A stretch of DNA of 64,000 bases from Chamaecyparis obtusa (GCA_027943335.1 BSBK01006737.1:372001-436000), one strand, 5' to 3'. Shown: positions 22,609-35,592, counted from the first letter of the stretch. Numbers and translations are program-made. The notes: a model not told the origin generated them from the letters alone.

Positions 22609-25150
22609 ATATTCAGCTTTTTATTCTTCTTTCTTTCTGGTGTTTCTTAACACCACTCTCTGTCATGGAATTGTTTGTTCAATACCTGCTGTTTAAGCTA
22701 TGGGCAGATTTAGCCAAAGACTGGTAATTTTGCGTTGTATTTTGGGAATTTGTTTTCGATAAATGCCTTCATGTTATGAATTTACATTCAATCTCATTGA
22801 AGATTGTGTTAGGCAAATGGTCTTATGAGATTGGTCAAGTTAAACATATAGTTATATATTAAAACTTTATTATTTATGATTTTAAATAACTAAAAGACTA
22901 AAGATATCATAAACAAAATATGTGATGAAATCGCTAAATATACAAATAGCGCTTGCACATTTTTCAAAGAATTGCATAATTGGGGTAAAAATTCCATTAA
23001 ACTGTGGGAAATACCTTCAAGTAACTGTTCTGACAAACAGACCACGAATGAGGTGATTAATCAAGACTAAAAGCAACATTAATGTGGAATTAAAAATTTA
23101 ACGAGCTCACATAACCAGGTCTACGTTTAAATGCAATTCAGAAATATATCAGACTTCACTTCTAGTGAAATAGAGCACATGTCGTAGGTTTTCAAATGTA
23201 GCTGAAAATGGGTTTGAAATGTTGCTCATGAGCTTTGATGCCTCATAAGACTTCAAATGTAAATTAAAACATTTCTGGATGGAAAACTAAATGTCAATAT
23301 CTCTCAAATGAAGCAGTTTTCTAATGTAGCTAAATGAGAAAATAACTAAACATAAGTTCAGAGCAAAGCAACAGAAAGCTTCACTGAGATGTTTTTTATA
23401 AAATTGAAGTCGTTCAAGTGTAGTTTCCAAATATTGCTTAATGAAAAGCAACCTAGTCATAAACAATCGGAAGCTAAGCAATGAGAAGTTTTATGAAACA
23501 GTTTTTATAAAATCAAATTCATTATTACAATGCTCAAAAGAACAATGATTACAAACGGAAGCTTTACAAAACATTTTTCTGCTGGTTAAATCTTAATTTT
23601 GGTCTTTGATTTGTTCCTTTCTTTTATGGGAATTGGAATTGGAATTCCCCAATAAATTGTTGTCTACAACCAAAGATCCCTTGCCTTCATAAGCAGGAAT
23701 GCTTACAGACCACCTTTGAAGATTTTTAATTATTTGCATTGGTTCTCAATTTGTTTGCATCAAGCAACACATAGATTGTCACGACTCTGGAAATGCAGAG
23801 TCGTGTGTTGACAGGTATTAGAATTAGTGTGGAAGTTGTAGGTCACATCGCAGTGGTAAATATTGCATAATTAACACAGACATGAACAGAGGATGAGTGT
23901 CCATTAGAACATAATAAACATTGAATTTTTAATAGGTGTGGTTTTCATTAGGAACACGGTTTCATTTAAGTTGTATGCACAAATAGATTGGTTGGAAGTT
24001 GTATGCAAATACAATTAGCCAAACTCTGCAACCATTACAATTCCTTAGCGCCAATAACAATATGGAAGCCTCAAAACAAGCATCATCTCTTTTTTTGTGG
24101 TGAAGGGGGATTCAAAGGAGCAACAGGTATCCATCAAAATATAGAGGCAGAAACAAGGCCTAAAAATGTTTGGCAATGATCATTAAAGAAATCAATGTCA
24201 TGGAATTCATGACTGCAGGGATATGAAAAGCATTTGATGAGAAGGCTTCAAAAACTTTTATACAAATGCAATTGATTGTGGTAAGGTTGATTTCCACAAC
24301 TTTTGCGTGCATCGTCCCTGCCATTGCCAATGTGAAAGCTGGAAACAGGCTATGGGTTTCCATTAATGCAGAGCGCAGAGCACAAAAGAGATTCAAATTC
24401 TCATAATAAGCATGAATGCAGTGTATAAACTAATTTGATTTGGTAAAAAAGTTTAGAAACTTTCAATGAAATGTCATTTGTGGTGCAAAATAGATTCGAC
24501 AAATCCTGTAAGCATCCCCATTTTTGTTTAAGTTGTTTTATAAGATTTGAAAAAGTGCATCAATTTTTGTTAAATTCTGTAGTTACAGTATGCTCTGGTA
24601 AACACATTTGCAAAACTTGGAAGCACATACTAGGCACTTAATTGTTTGACAAAATGCTCAAATGAGTTGCAGTCTCATAGGCTGTATAGGTTGTTGTATA
24701 TGCAAATTGATTTGGTAAAGCATAGTCCAACTTAAGATTTCTAGAGTGACACTGTATGATAATAATTGGAATGAGATTCATAGAAAGTCAAGTTCCAATT
24801 AAAAATTAAAACTTCATTCCAAATCTCATTTCAAAATTAAAACCTTATTCCAAATCTAATTCTAAGTATGATGAATCATTGGAATTGGATTCATAGAAAG
24901 TCAAGTTTTAATTATAAATTAAAACTTTATTCCAAATTTAATTTTAAGAATCAAATGCAGAAATTGCATCTTCTCACTCATCTTTCAAGTGAACCAAAAG
25001 GTTTTGACCACATTCCAAAAACCATTTTCTGAATTAAGAACTTCCTGAATTGATCAATTTTAGTATTACAAAATTCCAGCATTCTGTAATTCTAGCAACT
25101 AAATGGGCTCTTATTGTGAAGGGTTTTGAGTCTTTTCAAAATCTGTATTT

Positions 25151-25604
25151 TCATTAATCAAAATATTTTTATAAAATTAAAGTCATTAAAGGGCTCAAAA
25201 GAACAATTATGATATAAATGGAATTTTATTCTTACAAATATAAACATTTAATTGAAATTGTAGCACCTTTTTAAAAAATATTTGTTGAATCTGATTCATG
25301 ATCTTAATTTTCGGACTCTTCTTTTTTCATATAGATGGTAGCCATATTCTTCTTTCTTTTCTAAAGGGTTTCTGGTCCCTTCTAAACTTATTTTAGCATT
25401 AATCAAAAGTATTTTTATAAAATTAAAGTCATTAAAGGGCTCAAAAGAACAATTATGATATAAACTGAATTTTATTCTTACAAATATAAATATTTAATTG
25501 AAATTGTAGCACCTTTTTTAATATTTTTTTGCTGAATCCGATTCATAATCTTTAATTTTGAGACTCTTCTTTTTTCTTATAGATTGTAGCCATATTCTTC
25601 TTTC
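25151..25604 (+). repeat. Tandem duplication of about 210 bp
   Basis: Copies at 25151-25357 and 25395-25604 share long blocks such as TAAAATTAAAGTCATTAAAG and AATTGAAATTGTAGCACC. A more diverged relative appears at about 23505-23560 (ATAAAATCAAATTCATTATT, GCTCAAAAGAACAATGATTA). Confidence 0.8.
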
Positions 25605-27460
25605 TTCTTGCATATGATTTGAATTTACTGAAATTGAATCATTATCTTAATCTTCTTTTTTGCATAAGAGCTAAAACTGCGAGAAAATAATCAATATTAT
25701 TTCTTCTTACATAAGGCCTTGAACTGCTAAAATAAAAAATCAGTTGTCTGAGGATAATTTGTGAAAATGTTGTAAGTAAAATCAGTTTCTCTGATGATAG
25801 TTTTTAAGAAACATTGCAAAGTTCTCATAAGACAAAAAAAAATCTTTGGATGATCACATATATGTGGCTCATATGAACAAGTGTGTTATTGTAAATTATA
25901 TTCGTTCTCTAAAGAGACACATTAGAACCAACTGTTTACAAATTGCAAAACTTAAAAGAGCACGGTAGCCTCTAATCGCATCTGCAACGTAATTTGCAAT
26001 TCCAGACATTTTCCATAGTGTACTAAGCTCACCCTAACTAGTATATTCATTGCACACTAATGCACTAATCTCACTTTGTGAAGAAGTGTATCATTATCCT
26101 TTTTAATGACTTTTGGGTATGCAATTGACATGGTCATTACAAGTAACACTCTTAAGAATTGTCAAATATCATTTTTTAGAACTATTAATACCAACATATT
26201 TTCTAATTTCATGTTTCAATTTTAATTTCAGGTTCTGAGGAGAATTGGCTGAATGTTCATTTTGGACCAGAATTAGAATTGGCCTATACCAATTCACCAA
26301 TTCCTTTTTTCCAATCCCAGCTCAATTCCAGCAACCAAACGGACTATAAAGAAGTAATAAAAACCAGTAAGTGCATTATCTTTCACCATTGCTTAAAAAA
26401 AAAGGGTAGGCATGTAAGATGATAATGTTGTCATAAGTTCTTGATATAAATGAAACCAGCTGTCTTGTCCTCTGACTCTTGAGGAGCAATTTTTTATATG
26501 ACAAAGAGTATGAATGCAGCTGTAACTATCAGATTGAAGCTCACACAGGGCAAGGGATGATGAAGAATGTGATTTGCATCATCTAGCTTATCTACTCTTG
26601 TAGGCTCTAGTGGAATCTGCTGTTCATGGTATAAACTAATATATACCTGGATCCTTTGCAATACCCATTTGGGTTTTGTTTGTTCTCTTCCCTGCTGGGG
26701 TTTTATTTATTACTCTAAATAGAAGAAGATTGCTATTAATTGATGATGGATTTGATTTATTCTTCTTGTTTCTTCATATTTGCCATTCTTAAATGAGCCA
26801 TTAACATAGAGATATTAATGAAATTTGCATTTTTATCTTCTTGTGACTTCATAAATTGCACTTTTATCTTTGTGACTTCACAGTAGGAGCATTTTCCCTC
26901 CAACAGGACAAGCTGGCAGTAGCAGTGTTCTTTGATGGTGAAGTAAACCCTATGTTCTTATGCGGCTGTTTAAGTACAATTTGGTGAAGTAATCTTATGT
27001 TCTTATGCTGCTGTTTAAGTGCAATTTATTCTTAATTTTAAGCAGCTGTTTGCTTTGAATTGAATAAAAGAAGGCTGAAAATATTGAGAAAAATGACATG
27101 CATCTTCACCATATTTTTTCATCTTCTTTTTATTTGTCCAAAAAATATGATTAATAATTTAATTTTTTCAAAAATATTTATAAAGACTGAACAACAAATG
27201 TTCCATCCATGAAACCATCAGCTCCACAAAATGTGGTAAACCAATCTACATAATTACATTGCTATGTAGTTCTTTTACATTATGGTACACAATTATTCAA
27301 AGTAAATTAAGCCATTAATGTTGTTTGACTGTCGTTATATTTTTCGTTATGAAGAAGCCTTTCTTTATGGCTGCATATTCATTACATTCTACTTTTGATT
27401 GAAATATTGAGAAAAGGTCATCACTTTTATGCTATTTGTAATTGCAGCCTACTAGCAGTT

Positions 27461-27534
27461 TGAATCACTTGCAAATTGCAAATAATATTGTTTTTATTTT
27501 GAATCACTTGCAAATTACAAATAATATTGTTTTA
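27461..27534 (+). repeat. Two tandem copies of a 35 bp unit
   Basis: TTTGAATCACTTGCAAATT followed by (G/A)CAAATAATATTGTTTT occurs twice, spaced 38-40 bp, with one substitution in the core. Confidence 0.8.
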
Positions 27535-27667
27535 AACAGGAAAAACGATATAGAATAAAAAAAACCTTATTGAAAGTAATGGGAGAATGTAAAGGATGAA
27601 AGTAGCGATGTCGGATTCCAAAACTTCCAATCTCTCTCATTCTTGAATCCTTTTTGGTGAAGAGACC

Positions 27668-27934
27668 GTGGCATTAATATCTATGATGGGTTTGCTTGTC
27701 ATACTTCCAATTTTCGTGACACTTGTCTTTTGTAAAATGGTAAACACGTGTGCTGAAAAGGAAGCAGAGTGCTTACGAGTAAGGAAGTTTCCTGGAAATT
27801 GTCCTTGCCAATTACTCGACCTTTTCAGTAGAAAAGACCTAAAGAGAGCCGGTTCCAAGCCATTTGGCAAAAATCTGGAAACATATCACTTTCAAACTTT
27901 ACTCTTGAAATTAGTCGTACACAATTCTTCATGA
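27668..27934 (+). CDS. Small hydrophobic-plus-cysteine ORF, doubtful
   Basis: The frame has an ATG pair at 27683 followed by a hydrophobic stretch (GLLVILPIFVTLVF) that could be a signal peptide or membrane anchor, then five closely spaced cysteines (CKMVNTCAEKEAEC...CPC) and a basic tail. About 84 residues are possible from the ATG. Secreted Cys-rich peptides look like this, but the composition is not diagnostic and there is no promoter, splice or homology evidence. A minus-strand ORF covers the same bases. I consider chance more likely than not. Confidence 0.2.
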   Translation: MALISMMGLLVILPIFVTLVFCKMVNTCAEKEAECLRVRKFPGNCPCQLLDLFSRKDLKRAGSKPFGKNLETYHFQTLLLKLVVHNSS

Positions 27935-28018
27935 TTATCTACGCAATGTTTTAGAAATGATTATATATTCAATATAAAATTTTTAAAAAATCTTTCAATG
28001 GGACTTGTGAGTTGTGAC

Positions 28019-28975
28019 ACTTGGGTAGAGGGATCACTAGTCATGCTAGGTTTAATAGTGGATCACCTGTTTGTGACCACATATTTTTATTATATATTGT
28101 AATTAAATAATCTACATGTAAATAAAAAAATCTCCAAATGTTGATAAAAATAGATCAATACTTGAACCCCTGAGAACCTATTCTAAAAACACATAAATAA
28201 ATTCATTAATAAGTGAAATAAATAAATTTGTCTCAAATAAAATATCATAGCTATCTATTATATGTGTGTCACTTAAAAAATAATATGCTCACTTAATAAA
28301 ATAAGATGGTCACTTAAACAATTATTGTTATCTTAGTGTACATATATTATTCTTATGTGTACAACTATTGGGGTAGCAATGCATATGCATTAGAGTATTT
28401 CATATTAACAATTTGTCTTATCATAAATATAAAAGGTGAATGCAATAAATGGCTTATATTTTGCCATGAAATGTGTGAGATTGTCAAAAAGTTTTAGTGT
28501 TCAACTAGTGTCCTTTTGTGTTGGATATAAGTTGTATTTTATATAATAATATGTTATTTTTATAACAATAAAAATATTTTTTTGTGTTGAAGTATTGGTC
28601 ATTTTGTGTTGGATATAAAAGTTAGATATAACAAATATTTATAGGTATTTGGTCCATTTAAGTTGTATATATGTTATATTTTATACAAAAATACAATATT
28701 CTACGAATAACAAATGATATTTTTAAATGTAACTACTAGGGATTTTTAGATTAAGCTTTGGCAGTATATTTAAAAAATCATTTTTTGACATGTTTCATTC
28801 GGTGTGCTATTTTAACAAGTTGCATGATGAGTCAGACCTTCAAACCTTAGTTGTAGGTAGTTAAGTGTCCATTTTACATTTCTAAAAAAATGAGGCCTTA
28901 CGATATGTCATGCAATGACTACATGTTGACAAAGTTAGCCCTCACGACTACTGGTCCCTCTCCCCTAGTATGATA
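28019..28975. mobile_element. Possible DNA-transposon-like element bounded by inverted repeats
   Basis: The left end GGGTAGAGGGATCACTAGTC is matched, reversed, by GGGGAGAGGGACCAGTAGTC at the right end, about 21 of 26 positions by eye over the wider stretch. A TGTGA flanks both sides at slightly variable distance. The interior is AT-rich without an ORF, so it would be a non-autonomous remnant. Confidence 0.35.
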
Positions 28976-30979
28976 TGTGAAGCACTTTTGATTCAGAGCT
29001 ATGTCACATCTAAAAGATCTCATTCATATTTAACAAAGCTGAGGCTTAAACCAATGAGAAGACTAGATTAATGAAGGCACAAACCTGCAATTGCAATGGT
29101 AGAGCAGGGGTTTGAATCTTGATGGGCACGACACCATCACCACCAACCTTAATTAACTACGACCAAATTTAAAATTTCCTAGATGCCAATATAAAAGTTG
29201 TTAAATTTAAGTCTAAATTTTTAAGCTCATGTACATCACCATTTCAACTATTAATATATTTTAGAGAGATTCTATTTGACCATTGTGATCACAAGTACCA
29301 TGTCTTTGTCGATCTAACGTGCTTGCAAGCTAGTACCTCCACATTAAAGCAATGGGTGTAAATTCCCTTGTCTTTGTGCTTCAAACCATAATTAGGCCAA
29401 TGTACTTGAAGGCTTTGTGCCCTTCCCTATTGATCTACCTCTCTGTTGGTGAACATTTATGAATCCTTCATCTTCCTTTTTGTAGTCTTTGATCACCCTG
29501 GATTGGTTAGATCCTGAACTTCTAGAACCATGCTCATTTGGATCTTCTGTAATTTTCTTCATGAGGTCTCAATAACCTTATTGATTGGATTTTCATTGAA
29601 TCCAATATCATTCTTGACGTGCAATGGTCTCTAACTGCATATAATTTCATCTAAAATCTCAGTGCTCTTTCCAAACTTTAATTTTTTTTCTTAATTGACA
29701 TTTTACTTTCTCTTTTCTCAAGGATGCTATAAAATGCCTCTTGTGTCTCCATCACACCATTATTATTTTGATTTGATTGGATAATATAAAGTTACATTTG
29801 GGTTGTGTGTATTATCATTCTTTTGTATTAGCATCCACGTGGTGCATGTTGTGATACTATTATATTATTCTTTTAATTGTGTAGATATTACTTACTGATG
29901 ATTATAAATGGTTATACATGTAGGTTTAGTAAAGCATTATATGATCATGATGATGTGTTTATATTATTTTGCATTGATTATGATTATGATGTTGACTCTG
30001 ATTTAGGGAATTTATATATTTGCGCTTCAATTATGATATACATGCATAGGTACTCATGGTGTTTGTCGACTAATGTAGACATCAAGTATTGACTCCACTT
30101 GTCTCCATAGCTTTTAGTGTACCCTTCCTCAATAGTGACTAAGAAGAGATAGCACATTAATCATTTTCTTCTCCAACCATACCCATCGTACCTTAATAAG
30201 GGTGTTTTTTTTTGTGTATTTTGTCATCTAAGCCCTGACTATTACAATTGGTAGTATTCAAAAAACCCAACCATCTCATGTATGGTCAACTCGTAAAGTT
30301 TTTTTTGCATATAGATTTAAGTTGCATTTTATTGCCAAATTTTAATATATAAATGTATTTTTCAATAGTTTTAATTATAATATAATATTTAAATTAAAAA
30401 GCATCTTATATGTATTCAAAATGTAGATAATTACCTAATTTGACTATTAAGGGCTATTTTGAGAAATGAGGAGTGAGTTTTAACTTTTATCATTTTAATT
30501 ATTTTCTTTATGAATAGTAATGGAGAGTTAAAAATAGAAAAAGAGAGTTACTTAGTCTATTTTTCACACTTTGCTCTTGAAAAACACTATTGCTCTTTAT
30601 ATTTGGATTTGTCATTATGGGAGATTGAGTTGGAAATATTTTGTTGATAGAGGCTCATTGAAATTCTTTTGGGAAGATTATTTTAACACTTAAAAAGATT
30701 GATCACAATTTTTGTGTGCACAATTTTATTCAAGTTTGATGTTTTGCTTTATTGGAGGTAGGTAAATAATGATTTCTCCATGTTATTTCATTCTTTTGTT
30801 GCAAATTAACTTCATTTGGTTAGAATATATGTATTGAATCAATTCCTTAGTTTAATCCAGTGATTTCATTGATTGAAATAATTATTTTGGTAAAATTCTA
30901 AAAATGTAGGGTAATAGTACAAACTTGTGTCACATTTTAGGCTAACTAAATATTTTTGGCTAGACTCCTTATGACCAAG

Positions 30980-31770
30980 TGATGTAGGAGCATCCTATGG
31001 TCGTCAAAAATCTTGCATCACCGAAAAATATTTTCCTTCAATTTGCTCATGTTCTTCAGTTTTAGTGTTTTGGTTGGAGATCCTTCTAGATGGCTCTTTA
31101 TCTCATGCGATCCTAATGGCGTATTTTGGACATCATTATGAATCTATGTTTGCATTTGCATCCCTATATGTTCTTTCTTGATGAAGATTTATTCAGTTTG
31201 GGTCCAGTCCTATTTGTTCTTCTTGTTCTATCGGTCAGATTAGGTTTTCCTATCTTGCGAAGTTGTACCATGATCGACGAAGCTCAATGGCACATTGTTC
31301 GATGTTCCTTCATTAGTGGCCGACCTCCTTGTGTGATTGAATGCCATTTAATTATTATCTGGAGGAGTTCTTATGGATTTAGGTCCTGCCCTATATGTTG
31401 TAATACATTTTCTTCTTTCTTGGAGATTGTGATCTTCTTGGTCGACTTGTGGCTTGCGATCTTGTATATATTTGTAGTCTTGGTTCCTTAGTTGGGGTAG
31501 CTTGGTAGAAGCTCTCAGTAGTTAGGTTACATCTAGTATGGATCTGGATTTTTATATGTAATTAGGTATGTAAACCTTGGAATGTAGGCTAACACGTAGC
31601 TGGGCATGTATGATGTAAATCTTGAGTATCTGATAATGTGGAGGCCTGATTAGCATATTTTTATTCATTATTGAGTTCTTAATAATCTAGAGTTTATTTT
31701 TTCCATTTTGTTGACTCTAGTTGCATGGTTGGACTGTCTCCATTAGGAGACTCTAGCCATGACTGCATCA
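30980..31770 (+). repeat. Element B 5' LTR
   Basis: About 791 bp, TGATGTAGGAGC to GACTGCATCA, aligned with 39553-40330. The 121-codon open frame at 31126-31491 lies inside it and is not considered coding. Confidence 0.9.
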
Positions 31771-31772
31771 AA

Positions 31773-31783
31773 TGGTATTAGAG
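31773..31783 (+). other. Element B primer binding site
   Basis: TGGTATTAGAG follows the LTR end by two bases and equals the initiator Met tRNA site TGGTATCAGAG with one C-to-T change. Confidence 0.8.
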
Positions 31784-32088
31784 AAAGGTTGATGTTCCCA
31801 TGTTAGCAGATCAAGTTCTTGAGCTTGTGAATCCCTATTTGTGTTTGTAATGGGGTGGCAAAGTGTGAACCTGACCCGCAATTGTAAAGGACTTGTACAA
31901 GGGGATCGTTGAGGGGATTATTTCTGGTTGGTAACCTTGTTGAGTGTTGAAGGCATTCCAAGGGTGAACAGATCACCGAGTTGGAGATAGGCTGCAAGTC
32001 TGTCTGATAAATAGTCGATTACAAAGGTAATTATCACCTTGTAATCATAAGGCTAAGATTGAGGTAGTTGTACCTAAGGGTTGGAAAG

Positions 32089-33399
32089 ATGCCGCCTATA
32101 AGGATGAACCATAGAAGGCTAGAAAAAATGATGGAGGAATTTTGAAATGAGATGAGGAATGAGATTAGAAATGCATTGAATGGATTGTGAAGGAATCCTG
32201 AGACTGAAGAGGAATATGAGGAAGCTGTTGAAGATCTTGAGACTGTGGATGTTGAGATCCCTACAGAAGAAGAAATTTTGCTTAGAGCTTTGTCACAAAT
32301 ATGTAAGAGTCATAGACTCGATGTTTCAAATTTCTTTGGTTCTTTGCATCCTGAGGATTTGATAGACTGTATTTATGAACTATAAAATAATTTTGAGCTT
32401 GAAGATATCAGAGATCCACATAGGGTTAGGTTAGCACATACTCGGTTGAAGGGTCATGCTACCTTATGGTGGAAAGAACTACAAAAAGATAGAGAGGAAA
32501 ATTGTGAAATGAAGATCACTAGATGGAAGGTAATGGTTTCTACACTGAAGGCTAAGTTCATACCTGAAGATTATGAATTAGAATTATTCAATAAGTTGTA
32601 GAATTTAAAGCAAAAAGATATGAGTGTGAAGGACTTGATTGAGGAGTTTTACAAGATGACAATTAGAATTGGACATAAAGAGATGTCTAAGGAGAAGGTA
32701 GCTATGTATATTAATGGTATAAGATTTAACATTCAAGATCAATTGAGTATGCCGAGGGTTTCTACAGTTGAGGATGCTTATTAGTATGCGTTGAAGGCAA
32801 TAGATAAGTTGAAGAGGAGACCAAGTAACCCTAGCGTGAAGGAAAAGAAAGAAAGCAATAATGAAAAAGAGAAACAAACTGTTGAGATTGAATCTGATTA
32901 GAAGACATTTAGAATAGGAAGTGGTAGCAGAGAATTCAAAGGTACTTGTTTCAAATGTGGTAATGTAGCACATACAACTTTTCAATGTTCTGAGGGAACT
33001 AGTAAGAGCTTGAGAAAGAAAAATCTTGTGGCATATGAGGAGCAAGTTACTGATGGACTCAAGGAAAGTATGGCATAACTTGAGATGGGAGAGTCTCTTC
33101 TTCTTAGGAGAATTATGTTGAGTAAGAAGGAAGTTGAACCTATACAAAGGAGGAATTTGTTTAGGACTTTTTTCAAGTCAGGAGGTAAGTGTTGCAAGGT
33201 TGTTATGGACATTGGTAGTGATAATTTGGTATTAGAAGAGATGGTGTAGAAGCTTGGTTTGAAGAGACTTAAACGTCCTTGTTCTTATGGGATAAGTTAG
33301 TTTTTAGATGAACACATAGTAGAGGTAAATGAGAAATGTTTAGTTGATTTTAGCATTGGACCTTACAAAGATGAGGTGTTATGTAATGTGGTATCTATG
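32089..33399 (+). pseudogene. Element B gag and first half of protease
   Basis: The start is ATG 32089 (MPPIRMNHRR), matching the start of A. The gag core follows with KGHATLWWKELQKDREE (about 32450-32500) and AKFIPEDYELELF, then a CCHC knuckle CX2CX4HX4C at 32947-32988. The protease active site at 33208 reads DIGSDN where A has DSGSTDN: the Ser is changed to Ile and one codon is lost by a 3 bp deletion, so it would be inactive. The frame holds from 32089 to 33399 with stops such as TAG at 32782, where A has CAA for Gln. Element C is inserted at codon level within the protease, and the ORF resumes at 38985. Confidence 0.85.
33395..33399 (+). repeat. Target-site duplication of element C, left copy
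   Basis: CTATG here equals CTATG at 38980-38984, directly flanking the TGCTCA and ATCA ends of element C. Confidence 0.95.
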
Positions 33400-33897
33400 T
33401 GCTCATGATTAAATTGGGAAAATACTGAAATCTAATTTTTCAAAATTTCATATGTTTTAGTAAATTATAATTTTGAGGGTCTTCGGTGCATTTCTGGGAA
33501 AAAATGCTGCCCGAAAATAGGAATGGAACATCGCTATTTCCAAAATTTGGTTCAAGATTATTTGAATACCTTTCCAATGCATTAAACGGTTCACAATTCG
33601 GAGCTAGGATGCGAAAGTTATGCCTTCTCCAAGTGGACCTAAATTTTATATATAGTTTTTTTGATAAATTTTAATAGTTTATTTGTAATAAACATTATGA
33701 TGACTCTTCATTTCGATTCCAAGGGATTATTGTGACCCTTGGGATCCATCAGATTTGTATAAACTCCAATATTTGAATGGAATGGAACACTTTTTGGTTT
33801 GCAATCTTGTTGTTGATCTTATCAATTTTCGTGTTGAATTCTACAATACTGCAGGGATCACACCAAGTATTGTAATCTGGTTTCATAAATCAAATTA
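33400..33897 (+). repeat. Element C 5' LTR
   Basis: From TGCTCATGATT to AAATCAAATTA; the end has decayed from the CA preserved in the 3' copy (AGATCA). Confidence 0.95.
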
Positions 33898-33898
33898 G

Positions 33899-33909
33899 TG
33901 GTATCAGAG
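33899..33909 (+). other. Element C primer binding site
   Basis: TGGTATCAGAG, complementary to the 3' end of initiator Met tRNA, one base after the LTR. Confidence 0.9.
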
Positions 33910-34017
33910 TGGGAACGCTCCTTTATGCCAATTTGCACAAGGTCTTCCTACCAAAGATTGGGTTTGGATACACAAGATTTGTCAGAATATCCACCTTTGA
34001 GACACACACGATCGAAG

Positions 34018-35592
34018 ATGTCAGACAATGCTATTAAGAAGTTAGTGGAGGAAGCTTTAAATAAGCAATGAGAGGAGATGATGAGTCAATTTTCACACAT
34101 CCTACATAATCAAAAACCCTCTGAATCAGGAACATCATTTCATGGGAATACCCCTTTCAAAGTGCAAGTGAATTTTGACATCCCGAATTTTGAAGGAAAA
34201 ATTGATTTTGAAGCTGTTGATAACTGGTTAGCAAAGTTGGATAGATATTTTTCTGTAAATAATTTCTCAGATGCAAAAAAAATTACATTTGCTCTCCTCA
34301 AAGCAGAAACCCATGTGAAATTAGCGTGGGAAACCCAAGTAGCAGATAAAGAACGAGAATCAGTTGCTGAAGATGGTTTTATAATATCTCTTGATAAGAA
34401 GCCCACATGGGGAGAATTTATGAAATAAATAAAAGAAGCTTATTTTACGGAGGATGTATATGAGCAAAAATACATAGAATGGCAGCGTCTTCGAAAAAAA
34501 AGGGATCAGTCTGTGCAAGATTACACCAATACATTTCATTCACTTTCAGCAAAACTCGGTATTGAGGATTCAGAGAAGCATCGAATTTTGAAATATTGGA
34601 GTGGATTGCACAGGTATATTCAAACAGAGATGGAATTTTTGAATATTGAGACATTGGCAACTGCCTATAAATATGCTACAAAAATTGAAGAGAAATTCAA
34701 GCAGAAAGGAAAGAGGGACTACTTTGCAAACAACAAGCCAAGGGTTGAAGGTGCCAATAAATTTGTAGGAAAACAGGTGACCAAGGAACCTCATTCAAAT
34801 TCACCCAAGAAAACATGGTGGTCTACTAAAAAGACACAAACAGACATAGGCATGTGGTGTGAGATGCATAAGTCCCCAACCCATAATACAAAGGATTGTC
34901 AAAGTATTGAAAATTTGATGACAAAAATACGAGGAGAGGAAGTTGAACCTGAATCGTCACCAATAGATAATTCTAAGAAAGAGGAGAATGATTCCATCAT
35001 AGATGCAAACCCATATGCCGTAGTTGGAACTGCTAAAGTATTGCCCCGTGAAGATGAAGAGAGACTTTTTCATTCACAGATGTGGGTTGATGGAAAGCCT
35101 CTGCATTTTATTGTTGACAGTGGGAGTTAAAATAATTTGATCTCTAGGGAGACAGTCAAAAGATTAAATCTGAAAGCGACAAGACACCCACAACCATACT
35201 CTATGGGATGGGTAAATGAGGGACAAGATATTCAGATAAATCAACAGTGTCATCTGCCATATTCAATCAAGCCTTTTAAGGATGAAGTGATATGTGATGT
35301 AGCACCATTGGATGTATGCAATGTCTTGCTGGGGCAACCATACATGTATCAGAGGCATGGGGTGTATGAGTCCAGGCCACGTAGTGTTACAATCAAGCTT
35401 GGTGGGAAGAGGTATCGAATACCAGAGGTATGTCCAACACAAACTACTTCTTTAATTAGTGCTAAACAATGTAAATGCTTGATTGCTCAAACTGGAGCTT
35501 TTGTTCTACTCATGATTCGCCCTAAACAAACAAAGTCAGTTGTTCTTAATACACATGCTAAGGTAACCATAACAGAAAATCAACAAAATTAG
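34018..35592 (+). pseudogene. Element C gag and protease
   Basis: The polyprotein starts at ATG 34018 (MSDNAIKKLVEEALNK). Gag core runs from about 34160 to 34700 (FDIPNFEGKIDFEAVDNWL, then the HRILKYWSGL region). A knuckle of the C-X2-H-X4-H-X4-C type is at about 34855-34900 (CEMHKSPTHNTKDC), not the CCHC form of A and B. The aspartic protease has DSGS at about 35116 and a later VLLGQPYMYQ box at about 35325. In-frame stops occur at about 34069 (TGA), 34426 (TAA), 35128 (TAA) and 35590 (TAG). All are one C-to-T step from Arg or Gln codons. No frameshift is present in this part. Confidence 0.9.

Larger units (their letters stand above)
22609..30979. other. Intergenic, AT-rich, with local duplications
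   Basis: I see no confident gene in these 8.4 kb. Recognisable structures are a 9 bp perfect hairpin (23780-23805), a duplicated ATTGGAAT...TTCATAGAAAGTCAAG block (24767 and 24879), a 235 bp tandem duplication (25151-25604), a 35 bp tandem duplication (27461-27534) and a possible inverted-repeat-bounded element (28019-28975). Confidence 0.6.

Noticed and set aside
23780..23805. Perfect 9 bp hairpin CACGACTCT/AGAGTCGTG
   Set aside because: Isolated short palindrome with no associated gene or repeat; one such hairpin is expected in a window this long.
29080..29130. tRNA-like stretch with TGGTAGAGCAGG and GGTTTGAATCT (possible A and B boxes)
   Set aside because: The two boxes are too close for a tRNA or a tRNA-derived SINE promoter and no acceptor stem pairs.
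31126..31491. 121-codon open frame on the plus strand
   Set aside because: It is inside the 5' LTR of element B; the 3' LTR does not keep the frame open.
32605..33147. 180-codon open frame on the minus strand
   Set aside because: It is antisense to the gag of element B, whose frame, knuckle and homology to A are clear; the open frame is a by-product of the codon use of gag.
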